Positions 11,139-23,571 are shown, counted from the stretch's first letter. The stretch: 64,000 nt of DNA from Ottowia sp. SB7-C50 (GCF_033110285.1 NZ_CP136995.1:3410001-3474000); one strand, 5' to 3'. The notes: generated from the letters alone by a model not told the origin. Program-made: numbers and translations.

Positions 11139-12296
11139 TTACTTGATCCACAGCCGCATCGCGTCCCAGGCGCGGCCCAGGAAGCCCGCTTCCTCCACCG
11201 GCTCCAGCGCCACCAGCGGCAATTCGACCAGCGGCTGCTCGCCCTGCTTGACCTTGAGCGTGGCCACGGCCTGGCCCTGGCGGAACGGCGCGATCAGCGG
11301 CTCCGGGCGGTTGATTTCGGTCTTGACCTGGCTGGCCGTGCCGGTCGGCACCGCCACCACGATGGGCTCGGTGCGGCCCAGCTTCAGCTCGCCGGTCTTG
11401 CCCTTCCACACCTTGGGCGTGGCCACGGGCTTGCCGGCGTCGAACAGCTTGACGCCTTCATACGCGGTGTAGCCCCAGTTGAGCAGCTTCTGCGATTCGT
11501 TGGCGCGCGCGCTTTCGCTGGTGGTGCCCAGCACCACGGACAGCAGGCGCCGCCCCTGCACGTTGGGGAAATCGCGCTTGGCCGTGGCCACCAGGCAGTA
11601 GCCGGCGGCGTTGGTGTGGCCGGTCTTCAGGCCGTCGACCGTGGGGTCGCGGAACAGCAGCGTGTTGCGGTTGCTGTCGTTGCTGGCCGGCGTGCCGGGG
11701 TAGCGGTATTTCTTGATGCTGTAGTAGTGCACGTACTCCGGAAAGTCGCGCATCAGGCGGCTGGCCAGCGTGGCCAGGTCGCGCGCCGTGGTGGTGTGGC
11801 CGGGTTCGGTCAGGCCTTCGGGGTTCTTGTAGCCGGTGTTCTGCAGGCCCAGCGCCTTGGCCTGGTCGTTCATCAGCTGCACAAAGCGCTCGGCCGTGCC
11901 GCCCACGCCCTCGGCCAGCGCCATGGTGGCGTCGTTGCCGGACTGCACGATCATGCCCTTGATGAGGTCTTCGACCGGCACCTGCATCTTGGGGTCGATA
12001 AACATGCGCGAGCCGGGCATCTTCCAGGCGCGCTGCGACACGGGCAGCGTCTGCGTCAGGCTGATCTTCTTGGACTTGAGCGCGTCGAACACCAGGTAGG
12101 CCGTCATCAGCTTGGTGAGCGAGGCCGGCTCGACGGGCGCGTCCGGGTCCTTGGCGGCCAGCACCTGGCCGGCGGTGACGTCCATCAGCAGGTAGGCCTT
12201 GGCGGCAATTTCGGGCGGCTGCGGCGCCTGCGCATGGCCGACGAGCGAGGCAGTGGCCAGCGCGGCAGCCACCAGAAAGCGGGACAGGATGTTCAT
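11139..12296 (-). CDS. dacC: D-alanyl-D-alanine carboxypeptidase (PBP5/6 type)
   Basis: Periplasmic, membrane-anchored enzyme that trims the terminal D-alanine from peptidoglycan pentapeptides. The 385 residues start with a signal peptide (MNILSRFLVAAALATASLVGHAQA). The penicillin-binding motifs are in order: SLTK (about residue 60), SGN (about 120) and KTG in DGLKTGHTNAAG (about 225). The C-terminal domain and a short amphipathic end (AWDAMRLWIK) fit the membrane anchor of this family. The symbol could equally be dacA. It is the last gene of a four-gene minus-strand group with the hydrolase, ferredoxin and VanZ genes. Confidence 0.94.
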   Translation of the reverse strand: MNILSRFLVAAALATASLVGHAQAPQPPEIAAKAYLLMDVTAGQVLAAKDPDAPVEPASLTKLMTAYLVFDALKSKKISLTQTLPVSQRAWKMPGSRMFIDPKMQVPVEDLIKGMIVQSGNDATMALAEGVGGTAERFVQLMNDQAKALGLQNTGYKNPEGLTEPGHTTTARDLATLASRLMRDFPEYVHYYSIKKYRYPGTPASNDSNRNTLLFRDPTVDGLKTGHTNAAGYCLVATAKRDFPNVQGRRLLSVVLGTTSESARANESQKLLNWGYTAYEGVKLFDAGKPVATPKVWKGKTGELKLGRTEPIVVAVPTGTASQVKTEINRPEPLIAPFRQGQAVATLKVKQGEQPLVELPLVALEPVEEAGFLGRAWDAMRLWIK

Positions 12297-12304
12297 GTCG
12301 AATA

Positions 12305-12358
12305 CTACAAAAAAATGAGCTTGATGCGCTTGTCTGGCAAGCGCTGCAGCCCGAAAAA
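12305..12358 (+). repeat. Family R1 palindromic repeat
   Basis: Copy between dacC and the hydrolase gene. TTGATGCGCTTGTCTGGCAA followed by GCGCTGCAGCCC shows the palindromic GCGCTTG/CAAGCGC core. Confidence 0.75.
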
Positions 12359-12368
12359 CCTTGAAATT

Positions 12369-13007
12369 TCAGATGCGCGCATGGCGCGCGACCAGCGCCC
12401 TCAGCAGCGGCAATTGTCCGTGGAAGAAATGCTCGCCGCCCGGCACCACGGTGACCGGCAGCGACTGCGGCCGCGCCCAGTCCATCACGGACGACAGCGC
12501 CACCGTGTCGTCCTGCTCGCCGTGCACCACCAGCGTCTGCGGGTGCAGTTCGGGCGGAACCGGCGGCACGTCGAAGCGCGACGTGGCGGTGCCCACCAGC
12601 ACGGCGCGCGCGATGCTGCGCTGCGCGTGCAGCGTGGCGATGGCCCGCGCCGCCACGTAGCCGCCAAACGAAAAACCCGCCAGCAGCAGCGGCTGGTCGG
12701 CGGGCGCCGACTGCTCGACCACGGACAGCATGTCGTCGACCTCGCCACGGCCTTCATCGTAATGGCCGCCGCTGGCGCCGACGCCGCGAAAGTTGAAGCG
12801 CACCGCGCGCCAGCCGCACTGCACGCAGGCGCGGGCGACGGTCTGCACCACCTTGTTGGTCATGGTGCCGCCAAACTGCGGGTGCGGGTGCGCGATGACG
12901 GCGGTGCCGTGCGGCGTCTCGAACAGGTCGGGCTCGGGCAGGTCGAGCAGCGCCTCGATCGGGCCGGCCGGGCCGGTGAGCGTGAGGGATTGGGTCTGGG
13001 CGTTCAT
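12369..13007 (-). CDS. Alpha/beta hydrolase, dienelactone-hydrolase-like fold
   Basis: A cytosolic hydrolase of unknown substrate, about 212 residues. The nucleophile elbow GFSFGGYVAA is visible near the middle, HPHPQFGGTMTNKVV near the start fits the oxyanion region of this family (often named alpha/beta hydrolase, YsgA or DUF3089-like in annotation), and a GGEHFFHG motif near the end supplies the likely catalytic histidine. I start at MNAQTQS; an ATG four codons upstream is possible. It lies between the ferredoxin and dacC genes on the same strand. Confidence 0.85.
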   Translation of the reverse strand: MNAQTQSLTLTGPAGPIEALLDLPEPDLFETPHGTAVIAHPHPQFGGTMTNKVVQTVARACVQCGWRAVRFNFRGVGASGGHYDEGRGEVDDMLSVVEQSAPADQPLLLAGFSFGGYVAARAIATLHAQRSIARAVLVGTATSRFDVPPVPPELHPQTLVVHGEQDDTVALSSVMDWARPQSLPVTVVPGGEHFFHGQLPLLRALVARHARI

Positions 13008-13016
13008 GCAGCTATG

Positions 13017-13071
13017 CAAATTGTAGCTGCACGCGCAGCATCAATCAGCGCCGGCAGCCGAAAAAGCCTGT
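13017..13071 (+). repeat. Family R1 palindromic repeat
   Basis: Diverged copy between the hydrolase and ferredoxin genes: TTGTAGCTGCACGCGCAGC, then CAGCGCCGGCAGCC. Confidence 0.6.
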
Positions 13072-13084
13072 AACAGCGCGAAAA

Positions 13085-13425
13085 TCAGCGGCCCAGGTGC
13101 GGCGGCGTCAGCAGGCGTTCGACCACGCGGCCGTGCTTCAGGTGCGATTCGACGATCTCGTCGATGTCCGCACGGTCGACGTACGAATACCAGACCGCCT
13201 CGGGGTAGACCACCGCCACCGGGCCGGCGGCGCAGCGGTCCAGGCAACCCGCCTTGTTGACGCGCACCTTGCCGGGGCCGGCCAGCCCTTCGGCCTTGAC
13301 GCGCGACTTGCAGTGGTCGAAGGCGGCCTGCGCGTCGTGGTCGGCGCAGCAGTCCTCGCCGTTGTCGCGCTGGTTCAGGCAGAAGAAGATGTGGCGCTGG
13401 TAGTAGGAATCGGGCGGCGGCGTGC

Positions 13426-13429
<4 letters not shown>
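13085..13429 (-). CDS. Thioredoxin-like [2Fe-2S] ferredoxin
   Basis: Small electron carrier of the thioredoxin-fold ferredoxin family, 114 residues. Candidate cluster ligands are C17 (IFFCLNQR), C27 or C28 (GEDCCADH), C62 and C66 (KAGCLDRC), spaced as in this family; C40 is extra. It overlaps the VanZ gene as ATGA, so the two are translationally coupled. Its electron partner is not evident from the context. Confidence 0.9.
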
Positions 13430-16800
<3,371 letters not shown>

Positions 16801-16826
16801 ATTTATTTCATCACCGGAGCGCCCGG

Positions 16827-17954
16827 ATGAACATCGTCGAATTCACCGCCGGCAGCATGCGCTTTGCCGACGCCGTGCCGGACAGCGCGCCGGACGACGG
16901 CTTCGTCTGGATCTATCTCGACCGCGGTGACTTGGCGCACCACCTGCCCGAGCTGCAGGCCGCGGCGCAGCGGCTGGGCGGCTCGGCGCTGCTCGACCTG
17001 CACGTCAACGACCTGGCCAGCGACACCCATCCGTCGCACTACGACTCGACGTCGGTCTACGACATGGTGATCTTCCGCCGGCTGGCCACGCAGGCCGAGG
17101 TGCAGGCCGACCGGGCCGTTGACCGGGCACCCGCGCGCACGGCCGCCGCGCCGGAGCCCGAGGTGTTTTCGCGCATCGATTCGCGCGCCGTCGGTTTTGC
17201 CGTGTTTGACCGGCTGCTCATCAGCGTGCACCCGCCCGGCTGCTACGCGGCCGTCAGCTACGTGCAGCGCCTGGCGGCCGACGCCAAGGTGGCCGTCGAC
17301 GCCGCCGCCGTGCGCAACCGCACGCCGCAGGGGCCGGCCGACCTGGCGCTGCGCATGATCAACACCATGGTCGACAGCTACCTGGACCTGCGCAAGGACC
17401 TGACGGACGCCCTGGAAGCGGCACAGAACGAGCTGCTGCAGCCCGACCCCGAGCACGACGCCTGGAACGCCATGATGCAGGCGCGCGGTCACCTGCACGT
17501 GCTGCAGGACCTGTGCGAAGAACAGCAGGACGCGATGCAGGAATGGCTGGACACGCTGCGCGAGCTGCCGCTGTCGGGCTACGCTGCCGAACCGGCGCTG
17601 GCACAGCAACGACGCGACCAGCTGGTGGCCCGCGCACGCGACGTGATGGAACACATCGACCGCGTGCTGCACCACGCGCGACGGCTGGAACAGTCGGCCG
17701 ACACCGTGGTGCAGATCCACTTCGCCGCGCAGGGCCACCGCACCAACGACATCATGCGCACGCTGACGGCGGTGACCGCCATCTTCCTGCCGCTGAACCT
17801 GTTCACCGGCTTCTTCGGCATGAATTTCGAGCACCTGCCGCTGATCCACAGCACCGAAGGCATGTGGGCCGCGCTGGCGCTGCTGGTGGCGCTGGCGGTC
17901 GGCATCCTGGTGATCTTTCAGCGGCGGCGCTACCTGACGCGCAGCCGGCGCTGA
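16827..17954 (+). CDS. corA: CorA-family divalent cation transporter
   Basis: Inner-membrane channel for magnesium or related divalent cations, 375 residues. A long soluble N-terminal domain and helical stalk lead to two C-terminal transmembrane helices; the signature GMN lies at the end of the first (LFTGFFGMNFEHLP), and the second is WAALALLVALAVGILVIF, followed by a basic end. The sequence resembles the CorA/ZntB branch, so cobalt, nickel or zinc transport is also possible. It starts 63 bases after hemB, with an R1 repeat in between, and may be read through from it. Confidence 0.9.
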   Translation: MNIVEFTAGSMRFADAVPDSAPDDGFVWIYLDRGDLAHHLPELQAAAQRLGGSALLDLHVNDLASDTHPSHYDSTSVYDMVIFRRLATQAEVQADRAVDRAPARTAAAPEPEVFSRIDSRAVGFAVFDRLLISVHPPGCYAAVSYVQRLAADAKVAVDAAAVRNRTPQGPADLALRMINTMVDSYLDLRKDLTDALEAAQNELLQPDPEHDAWNAMMQARGHLHVLQDLCEEQQDAMQEWLDTLRELPLSGYAAEPALAQQRRDQLVARARDVMEHIDRVLHHARRLEQSADTVVQIHFAAQGHRTNDIMRTLTAVTAIFLPLNLFTGFFGMNFEHLPLIHSTEGMWAALALLVALAVGILVIFQRRRYLTRSRR

Positions 17955-17962
17955 ACAGTCAC

Positions 17963-18091
17963 ATTCAGCGGCGCACGCGCAGCAGCACGTAGCCAAGCGA
18001 AGCAGTCACGCCGACGCCCAAAAAGCCCGGCAAATGCCACGTTGGTGGGTCGCAGCAAGCTGGCACACGGCCTTGCCGCACGCCGCTGAAT
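17963..18091. repeat. 129-bp interval bounded by an 11-bp perfect inverted repeat
   Basis: ATTCAGCGGCG (17963-17973) and CGCCGCTGAAT (18081-18091) face each other across about 107 bases between the corA stop and the convergent small-gene stop. It could be a miniature element or a long-range hairpin. No target-site duplication was identified. Confidence 0.5.
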
Positions 18092-18393
18092 CAGCCGAGT
18101 TCGCCGACGGCCGGGCGCTGGCCCTTGGCCAGGGCTTCGCGGGTCTGCTGGCGCACTTCGGCGCGGGTCGGGCGGCTGGCGTCGTCGGCCTGCACGGCCA
18201 CGCCATTCATTTCGCCGCTGGCGACCTGCTGGATCGACACGGGGGCGCGGGCCGGCGCATCGGCGCGGGCCGTCACGCGGGTCTCGTTCTGGAACAGCGG
18301 GCCTTCGCCTGCGGCGGGCATCTGCGCGAAGGCGTTGCCGGCCAGCAGCAGGGCAGCGGCGGCGGAAGCGAAGGTGGCGCTGAATCGGGTCAT
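18091..18393 (-). CDS. Small secreted protein, DUF4148-like
   Basis: A 100-residue exported protein. A clear signal peptide (MTRFSATFASAAAALLLAGNAFA, cleavage after about residue 23) is followed by a short polar region ending in TRAEVRQQTREALAKGQRP, a helix of the kind seen in the small Burkholderiales DUF4148 proteins. No catalytic motif is visible and the function is unknown. It is divergent from the LysR gene, which might control it; that is inference. Confidence 0.75.
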   Translation of the reverse strand: MTRFSATFASAAAALLLAGNAFAQMPAAGEGPLFQNETRVTARADAPARAPVSIQQVASGEMNGVAVQADDASRPTRAEVRQQTREALAKGQRPAVGELG

Positions 18394-18569
18394 GGTCTTT
18401 CTCCGGTAAGGCGGTTTCGATGAACGGGCCGTCGGCCTGGTGGCCGGGGCTTTTCGGGTCGGCGGCTGTGGTGCAGCGCGTCGATGAAAGGTAGTTTCGG
18501 GTTTCATCGGCGTTGAAAAAACCACCGCGCGCGACATGGACTGTTTCCGTTTCAGAAATAATCGGGCGC

Positions 18570-19451
18570 ATGGACTCCCTCGACCTGATCCAGGCCTTCC
18601 GCGAAGTGGCGCGGCGCGGCAGCTTTTCGGCCGCCGCGCGCGCGCTCGACATGTCGCCCGCCAACGTCAGCAAGTACGTGGCGCAACTGGAGCAGCGCTT
18701 TGGCGTGCGCCTGTTTCACCGCACCACCCGCAAGGTGTCTTTGACCGACGCCGGCCAGCTGCTGTACGACCGGTCCGGCCCGGTGCTGGAGCTGGTGCAG
18801 ATGACCACCAGCGAATTGATGGAGCGCGCGACGCGCCCCAGCGGCCGCCTGACGGTGACGGCGCCGCACGCGCTGGTGCCGGCCGGCCTGCCGGCGGTGC
18901 TGGGCCGGTACCTGGAGCGCTACCCCGAGGTGTCGCTCAACCTGGTCCTGAGCAACCGCATGCTCGACCTGGTGGAAGACGGCGTCGACCTGGCGCTGCG
19001 CGTGGGCCCCATCCCCGACCAGAACGTGATCGTGCGGCGGCTGGCGCGGCTGGACCGCGTGGTGGTCGCGTCACCGGCCTACTGGCACGCGCACGGCCAG
19101 CCGCAGCACCCGCGCGACCTGGCGGGCCACCGCATCCTCAACGTCAATCGCGGCGGCGAGCCGGCACGCTGGCCCTTCGTCGAACGCGGCCGGCCGTTCG
19201 AAGTGCCGCTGCAGCCGCACGTCGACGTGAACGACGTCGCGCCGCTGACGACGCTGGCGCTGATGGACCTGGGCGTGATCTACGTCGCGCGGTCGCCGGT
19301 GCAGGAGGCCCTGGAGCGCGGCCAGCTGGTGCCGGTGCTGGACGCGTTCGTGCCGCAGGACTTCTGGGTGTACGCCGCCTACATGCAGCGGCGCCACAAC
19401 AGCGCCGCGTTGATGGCGCTGCTGGCGCACCTCGAAAGCGAGATGCCCTAG
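18570..19451 (+). CDS. LysR-family transcriptional regulator
   Basis: DNA-binding regulator of 293 residues. The N-terminal helix-turn-helix is clear (REVARRGSFSAAARAL, then SPANVSKYVAQLEQ), followed by the RLFHRTTRKVSLTDAG linker typical of the CrgA/AaeR-like group, and an effector-binding domain from about residue 90. The start is the ATG at MDSLDLIQAF. LysR regulators usually control the divergent gene, here the small secreted protein, but the ligand cannot be inferred. Confidence 0.93.
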   Translation: MDSLDLIQAFREVARRGSFSAAARALDMSPANVSKYVAQLEQRFGVRLFHRTTRKVSLTDAGQLLYDRSGPVLELVQMTTSELMERATRPSGRLTVTAPHALVPAGLPAVLGRYLERYPEVSLNLVLSNRMLDLVEDGVDLALRVGPIPDQNVIVRRLARLDRVVVASPAYWHAHGQPQHPRDLAGHRILNVNRGGEPARWPFVERGRPFEVPLQPHVDVNDVAPLTTLALMDLGVIYVARSPVQEALERGQLVPVLDAFVPQDFWVYAAYMQRRHNSAALMALLAHLESEMP

Positions 19452-19642
19452 CCTGACAGTGTCTTTCTATGCAACGCGACGCCCATGAGGCAAAGCAACT
19501 GACAGTGAAAATTGCCGAGCAGATGCGGTGCCACAAGCTTCGATGGACGGACCAGTCCCCTGACACAACTCAGCACATCCGGGAAAACTTTCCTGCATTC
19601 ACCCGCACGAACACGCTGACTGCGGCCTGTGGCAGGCGCGCG

Positions 19643-20992
19643 TCAGTCCACCTTGGCGATATAGCCGCTGGCATTAACGGTTCCACCGACCACCAATTCA
19701 CCCCCGCGCGCCTGCGCGACAGCAAAACACTCACCGGCGAATTCTGTTCCTTCGAGTACACGTCGACCGCCATAGCCGATTGAATCATCGGTCTGACCAT
19801 CATGGTCGAAATCGGCCAGTGCAATGCTCTGCTTGAACGCACCTCGAATGATGTGCCCGCAGGTTGTGAATCCACCCTTGCGGTTCTTCGTCATGGCAAG
19901 CACAACGTTGGAGCCATTGAAGCCCCAATCCCACACACTCCAGCCGTTCTTGGCAAATGATGGAATGTATCTTCCGGTGCTTGTACCGAGCGCTGCCAGG
20001 AAACTGTCGTTGCCTGGCCATGCATCCGCAGTGATGCCGTCGGTGGTGTTTCCCGCGACGACCAATCGGTCACCGTCCCACACAAGCGACCAGATCGAGC
20101 CCGTACCTTTGCTGAGCTCCGGCAGGCGAGCCACACCGGAACCACCAAACGAGGTGTCGAGCGCTCCGGCCGGGTTCAACTTGGCCACGGCCGGGATAAA
20201 ACCAAGCACCTTTGAAACTGCGCCTCCCGCGAATAGGTTCCCTTCGTTGTCTGCCGCCAGCGCACCCACGGAAAAATTGTCCGGAACCTTCGGCGCAGCA
20301 AATCCATCGGTCCCATAGGTCAAGTCCACGCTACCGCTCGGTAAGAGGCGCCATATCGCCATCTGGCCGTTCACCGTTCCGCCAACGAACACCTTTCCGG
20401 CCCCATCTACCGTCATGTAGGCACGTGATGCCGTTGCCAGACTTGGGTACCTAAGGTGGGTAATGCCGTTCTCACCGTACGATCGGTCCAGGCTGCAATC
20501 GACTTCCGAATGGCGACTGACGAAAAATCCCGTGGGTGACAGACCCCCGATCAGCACCCCCTTGCTCGAGTTGGCCACAGCAAACGCTTGCGGCTTCTCA
20601 AGCTTTGTGACCAACTCTGCCAGTGGGGCCAGTCCATCCAACCCGCATCGGCTTGCAGCAGATGAGCCGTAGTAGCGGAGGAAAGGCTTGGGGTAGGGTC
20701 CGGTGACAATTCCCGCTGCCCATACACCCCCGTCGGACGCCGGCGCAAGCGAATGCACTTCTACAGGTGCCGCCCCGGTCCACTGCGTCACATTCCGTGG
20801 CGCTATCGACGTTTCTCTGGGGTCGGGCAACGGCGTCGAAGGAACGGCAGAGCCACTGCCACCGCCGCTACCGCCACCGCAGGCAGCAATCAACAACGAA
20901 AGCGCAGCCACAGCCCAAGCACCCCGTCGGCGTACGGGCGCAACGACGACCGCTCTGCTTTGGCTCTGCTTCGCACTTCCATACGTAGTCAT
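19643..20992 (-). CDS. Lipoprotein with delta-60-like repeats
   Basis: A 449-residue exported lipoprotein. The start at MTTYGSAK precedes an N-terminal signal with lipobox LLIAAC and a Gly/Ser-rich linker (GGGSGGGSGS). The body has repeated units ending in D-x-S/T-Y/F-G-x-x-G (DRSYGENG, DLTYGTDG, DTSFGGSG), the pattern of delta-60 or SBBP-like beta-propeller repeats. Base composition looks less GC-rich than the neighbours and codon use is more relaxed, which hints at acquisition from another source. The function is unknown; surface binding is a guess. Confidence 0.8.
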   Translation of the reverse strand: MTTYGSAKQSQSRAVVVAPVRRRGAWAVAALSLLIAACGGGSGGGSGSAVPSTPLPDPRETSIAPRNVTQWTGAAPVEVHSLAPASDGGVWAAGIVTGPYPKPFLRYYGSSAASRCGLDGLAPLAELVTKLEKPQAFAVANSSKGVLIGGLSPTGFFVSRHSEVDCSLDRSYGENGITHLRYPSLATASRAYMTVDGAGKVFVGGTVNGQMAIWRLLPSGSVDLTYGTDGFAAPKVPDNFSVGALAADNEGNLFAGGAVSKVLGFIPAVAKLNPAGALDTSFGGSGVARLPELSKGTGSIWSLVWDGDRLVVAGNTTDGITADAWPGNDSFLAALGTSTGRYIPSFAKNGWSVWDWGFNGSNVVLAMTKNRKGGFTTCGHIIRGAFKQSIALADFDHDGQTDDSIGYGGRRVLEGTEFAGECFAVAQARGGELVVGGTVNASGYIAKVD

Positions 20993-21232
20993 TCTTCCAA
21001 TCCCCAGGTCTAAGGCGCCTGCGTCAGAGGCGGCGCACGCCACTCGCAGCATACCAACAGACTAGGGAATTTGTTCGGGCGATTGCCTGGTTCGCGTTGG
21101 AGATCCGTAAGCTTGTTCGCTACGCAGCCTACGAGCCGCCGCGCGGCGGCGCTCCGTCATCTTGTTGCACACGCGCCGACCGATCCAAACGCCTGCGGGC
21201 GCACGCGCAAAGTCACAGCCAGCGCTGTGCCG

Positions 21233-21923
21233 TCACGACAAATGCCGTGCAAAGAACGCCAGTGTGCGCTCGCGCGCCAGCTTGGCGGCGTCGGCGTCCC
21301 ACGCGCCGCGGTGGTCGCAGTTGAAGCCGTGCTGGGCCGGGTACAGGTGCACCTCAACCTCGGGGTGCGCTTTCTTGAAGGCTTCCACGCCGTCGAGCGG
21401 CACATATTGGTCGCGGTCGGACAGGTGGGCCAGCACGGGCACCTTGGGGGTGCGGGCGATCTCGGCCGGCTGCGTCATGCCGCCGCCGTAGTAGGGCACG
21501 GCGGCAGCCAGCCCGTTCAGCGTGCAGGCGGCGCGCCAAGTCAGCAGGCCGCCCCAGCAGTAGCCGACGATGCCGACCTTGCCGGCGCTGGTCGACGCCG
21601 CGTAGTCGATGGCGGCCTGGATGTCCTGCATCACGCCGGGCGCGGGCAGCGCCTCGACGGCGTTCTTGTAGCCGAAGCCTTCCTGCATGTCGGCGTCGGT
21701 GTAGCCCAGCTCAACCCCCCGGCTTGACGCGCTGGAAGGTGCTGGGCGCCACGGCCAGATAACCGTCGCGCGCGTAGCCGTCGGCCACTTCGCGGATGTG
21801 GGCGTTGACGCCAAAGATCTCCTGCAGCACCACGACGCCGCCCTTGGGCGTGCCCTCGGGCCGCGCCACGTAGGCGGCGATCTTCTGGCCATCGGCGGCG
21901 GTAAGGTCAATGAACTGTCCCAT
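21233..21923 (-). CDS. Dienelactone hydrolase family protein, frameshifted as given
   Basis: Hydrolase of the carboxymethylenebutenolidase family, which opens dienelactones from chlorocatechol breakdown. The first part reads MGQFIDLTAADGQKIAAYVA and VVVLQEIFGVN, and the second contains the catalytic cysteine motif GYCWGG and the HGFNCDHRG region. The two parts lie in different frames. A run of six G (minus strand; 21715-21720) breaks the frame at RVKPG; with five G it continues as VELGYTDADM and gives a full 229 residues. The same single-base pattern occurs in five other genes of the window, so an artefact is likely. Confidence 0.9.
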
Positions 21924-21938
21924 CGGTGTTTGCTCCTA

Positions 21939-21989
21939 TATCAATAGCTGTCTGCGCAATAAATACAAGCGCAAACGGGCAAAAAGGCT
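21939..21989 (+). repeat. Family R1 palindromic repeat
   Basis: TCAATAGCTGTCTGCGC and ACAAGCGCAAACGGGC, between the two minus-strand hydrolase and isomerase genes. Confidence 0.65.
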
Positions 21990-22588
21990 CAAAAGGCGAG
22001 CTTGCGGGCGACGAAGTCGAGCCGGTCCTGGCCCCAGAACAGCTCGCCGTCGACGACGTAGCTCGGCGCGCCGAACACGCCCGCGTCGATGGCGGCCTGG
22101 GTGTGGGCATCGTAGCGCGCGCGGGCGTCGGCGCCCTGCGCCTGCGCCAGGCGCTCGGCGGGCAGGTCGGTCTCGTCCAGCAGCTCGGCCAGCGTACCGC
22201 TGCTGGCGATGTCGCGCTGCTCGCGCCAGCAGGCGGCCAGCACCGCGCCGGCCAGGCGCAGCGCGGCGGGCATGCCATCGTGCTGCGCCACCACCGTGAT
22301 CAGCAGCGACGACGGCGTGCCATCGACCGGAAAGAACGCTGGCTGCACGTTCATGACCATGCCCAGGTGATCGGCAAAGCGGCGCAGTTCGACCAGCCGG
22401 TAGGCCTGGCGCTGCGGCGCGCGCCTGGGCAAGGGCAGGCCGCCCGACGCGGCGAACACACGCCCATAGTCCACCGGCAGCACGTTGACGTCGCGCCGGC
22501 TGCTGCGCAGCAACTGCACGAAGCGCTCGTGGCCCAGAAAGGCCCACGGGCTCTGCGTGGCGAAGTAGTAGTCGATGGTGCGGCTCAT
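21989..22588 (-). CDS. 2-hydroxychromene-2-carboxylate isomerase-like (DsbA/kappa-GST fold)
   Basis: A 199-residue thioredoxin-fold protein of the FrnE/HCCA-isomerase group. The opening MSRTIDYYFATQSPWAFLGH has the serine/proline active-site region that binds glutathione in these enzymes, and GAPSYVVDGELFWGQDRLDF is the family's conserved C-terminal cis-proline segment. HCCA isomerase acts in naphthalene breakdown, but many members have unknown substrates. It lies next to a dienelactone hydrolase, so an aromatic-degradation role is plausible, not proven. Confidence 0.87.
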   Translation of the reverse strand: MSRTIDYYFATQSPWAFLGHERFVQLLRSSRRDVNVLPVDYGRVFAASGGLPLPRRAPQRQAYRLVELRRFADHLGMVMNVQPAFFPVDGTPSSLLITVVAQHDGMPAALRLAGAVLAACWREQRDIASSGTLAELLDETDLPAERLAQAQGADARARYDAHTQAAIDAGVFGAPSYVVDGELFWGQDRLDFVARKLAF

Positions 22589-22670
22589 GCGGTCTCCTTC
22601 AGGCTGCGGCGTGCGCGGGAGCGGCGCCGCGTGAATAATGCCCTGTCATTTTTGCACCAGGAGACATGGC

Positions 22671-23420
22671 GTGGCAGACAAGACCCTTCTGGTCACCGGC
22701 GGCAGCCGCGGCATTGGCGCCGCCACCGCGCGGCTGGCCGCGGCGCAGGGCTGGGCGGTGGCCGTGAACTACACCGCCAACTCATTGGCCGCCGACGAGG
22801 TGGTGCGCGCCATCCGCGCCGAAGGCGGCACGGCGATGGCGGTGCAGGCCGACGTGGCCGACGAAGCGCAGGTGCTGCGCATGTTCGAGCGCATCGACGC
22901 CAAGCTGGGGCGCCTCAAGGGCCTGGTCAACAACGCGGGCGTGGTCGACCGCGCCCAGCCCGTGGCCGAGCAGAGCGTGGCGCGCTGGCGCCGCATGTTC
23001 GACATCAACGTCATCGGCTCGATGGTCTGCGCGCGCGAAGCCGTGCGGCGCATGGGCACGGCGTATGGCGGCGCGGGTGGCAGCATCGTCAACCTGTCCA
23101 GCGCCGCAGCGCGGCTCGGCTCGCCGAACGAATACGTCGACTACGCCGCGGCCAAGGCCGCCATCGACGCCTTCACCATCGGGCTGGCGAAAGAGGTGGC
23201 GCCGCACGGCATCCGCGTCAACGCCGTGCGGCCGGGGCTGATCGAGACCGAAATCCACGCCAGCGGCGGCCGTCCGAACCGCGTCGAAGAGCTGAAAGCC
23301 GGCGTGCCGATGGGCCGCGGCGGCACGGCGGACGAAGTCGCGCAGTTGATCGTGTGGCTGCTGTCGGATGCGGCAAGCTACACCACCATGAGCCTGATCG
23401 ACGTTTCTGGCGCGCGATAG
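22671..23420 (+). CDS. SDR-family oxidoreductase
   Basis: NAD(P)-dependent short-chain dehydrogenase/reductase, 249 residues. The cofactor motif TGGSRGIG is near the N-terminus, NNAG in the middle, and the catalytic Ser with YAAAK (Y-x-x-x-K) follows; the end SLIDVSGAR is family-typical. I choose the GTG start (VADKTLLVTGG) because AGGAGA lies 6-7 bases before it; the nearby ATG at 22666 is out of frame. The substrate is unknown; fatty-acid or 3-hydroxyacyl reduction is typical. It is followed by a MaoC gene, a common pairing in acyl-CoA metabolism. Confidence 0.9.
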   Translation: MADKTLLVTGGSRGIGAATARLAAAQGWAVAVNYTANSLAADEVVRAIRAEGGTAMAVQADVADEAQVLRMFERIDAKLGRLKGLVNNAGVVDRAQPVAEQSVARWRRMFDINVIGSMVCAREAVRRMGTAYGGAGGSIVNLSSAAARLGSPNEYVDYAAAKAAIDAFTIGLAKEVAPHGIRVNAVRPGLIETEIHASGGRPNRVEELKAGVPMGRGGTADEVAQLIVWLLSDAASYTTMSLIDVSGAR

Positions 23421-23430
23421 TGGCTCACCC

Positions 23431-23545
23431 CCAGGCTCCACGCGCTGCGCGCTGTTGCGCCACCCCCCTCGCCGGGGGCGCTCCCGATGGCCAGGGCAAG
23501 CCCGACCATGGGAGCCCTGGCATCGCGCCGCGCCAGATGCGTTGT
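23431..23545 (+). repeat. GC-rich intergenic element, possibly an R2 relative
   Basis: Carries a CCCCCTCGCCGGGGG hairpin and GCCAGGGCAAGCCCG between the SDR and MaoC genes, resembling R2 in layout but differing in sequence. Assignment to R2 is weak. Confidence 0.35.
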
Positions 23546-23571
23546 TCGCTTCCACCACATGAGGATTTGCC

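Noticed and set aside
18536..19456. Second plus-strand frame across the LysR gene
   Set aside because: Shadow frame of the LysR gene with Arg/Ala-rich low-complexity translation.
19469..19783. A 104-residue plus-strand frame after the LysR gene
   Set aside because: It runs into the convergent lipoprotein gene, shows no family features and no clear ribosome-binding site.
21100..21190. GAGCCGCCGCGCGGCGGCGCTC palindrome as a regulatory site
   Set aside because: It is a simple GC hairpin without a following T tract or a promoter nearby; I could not connect it to a gene.
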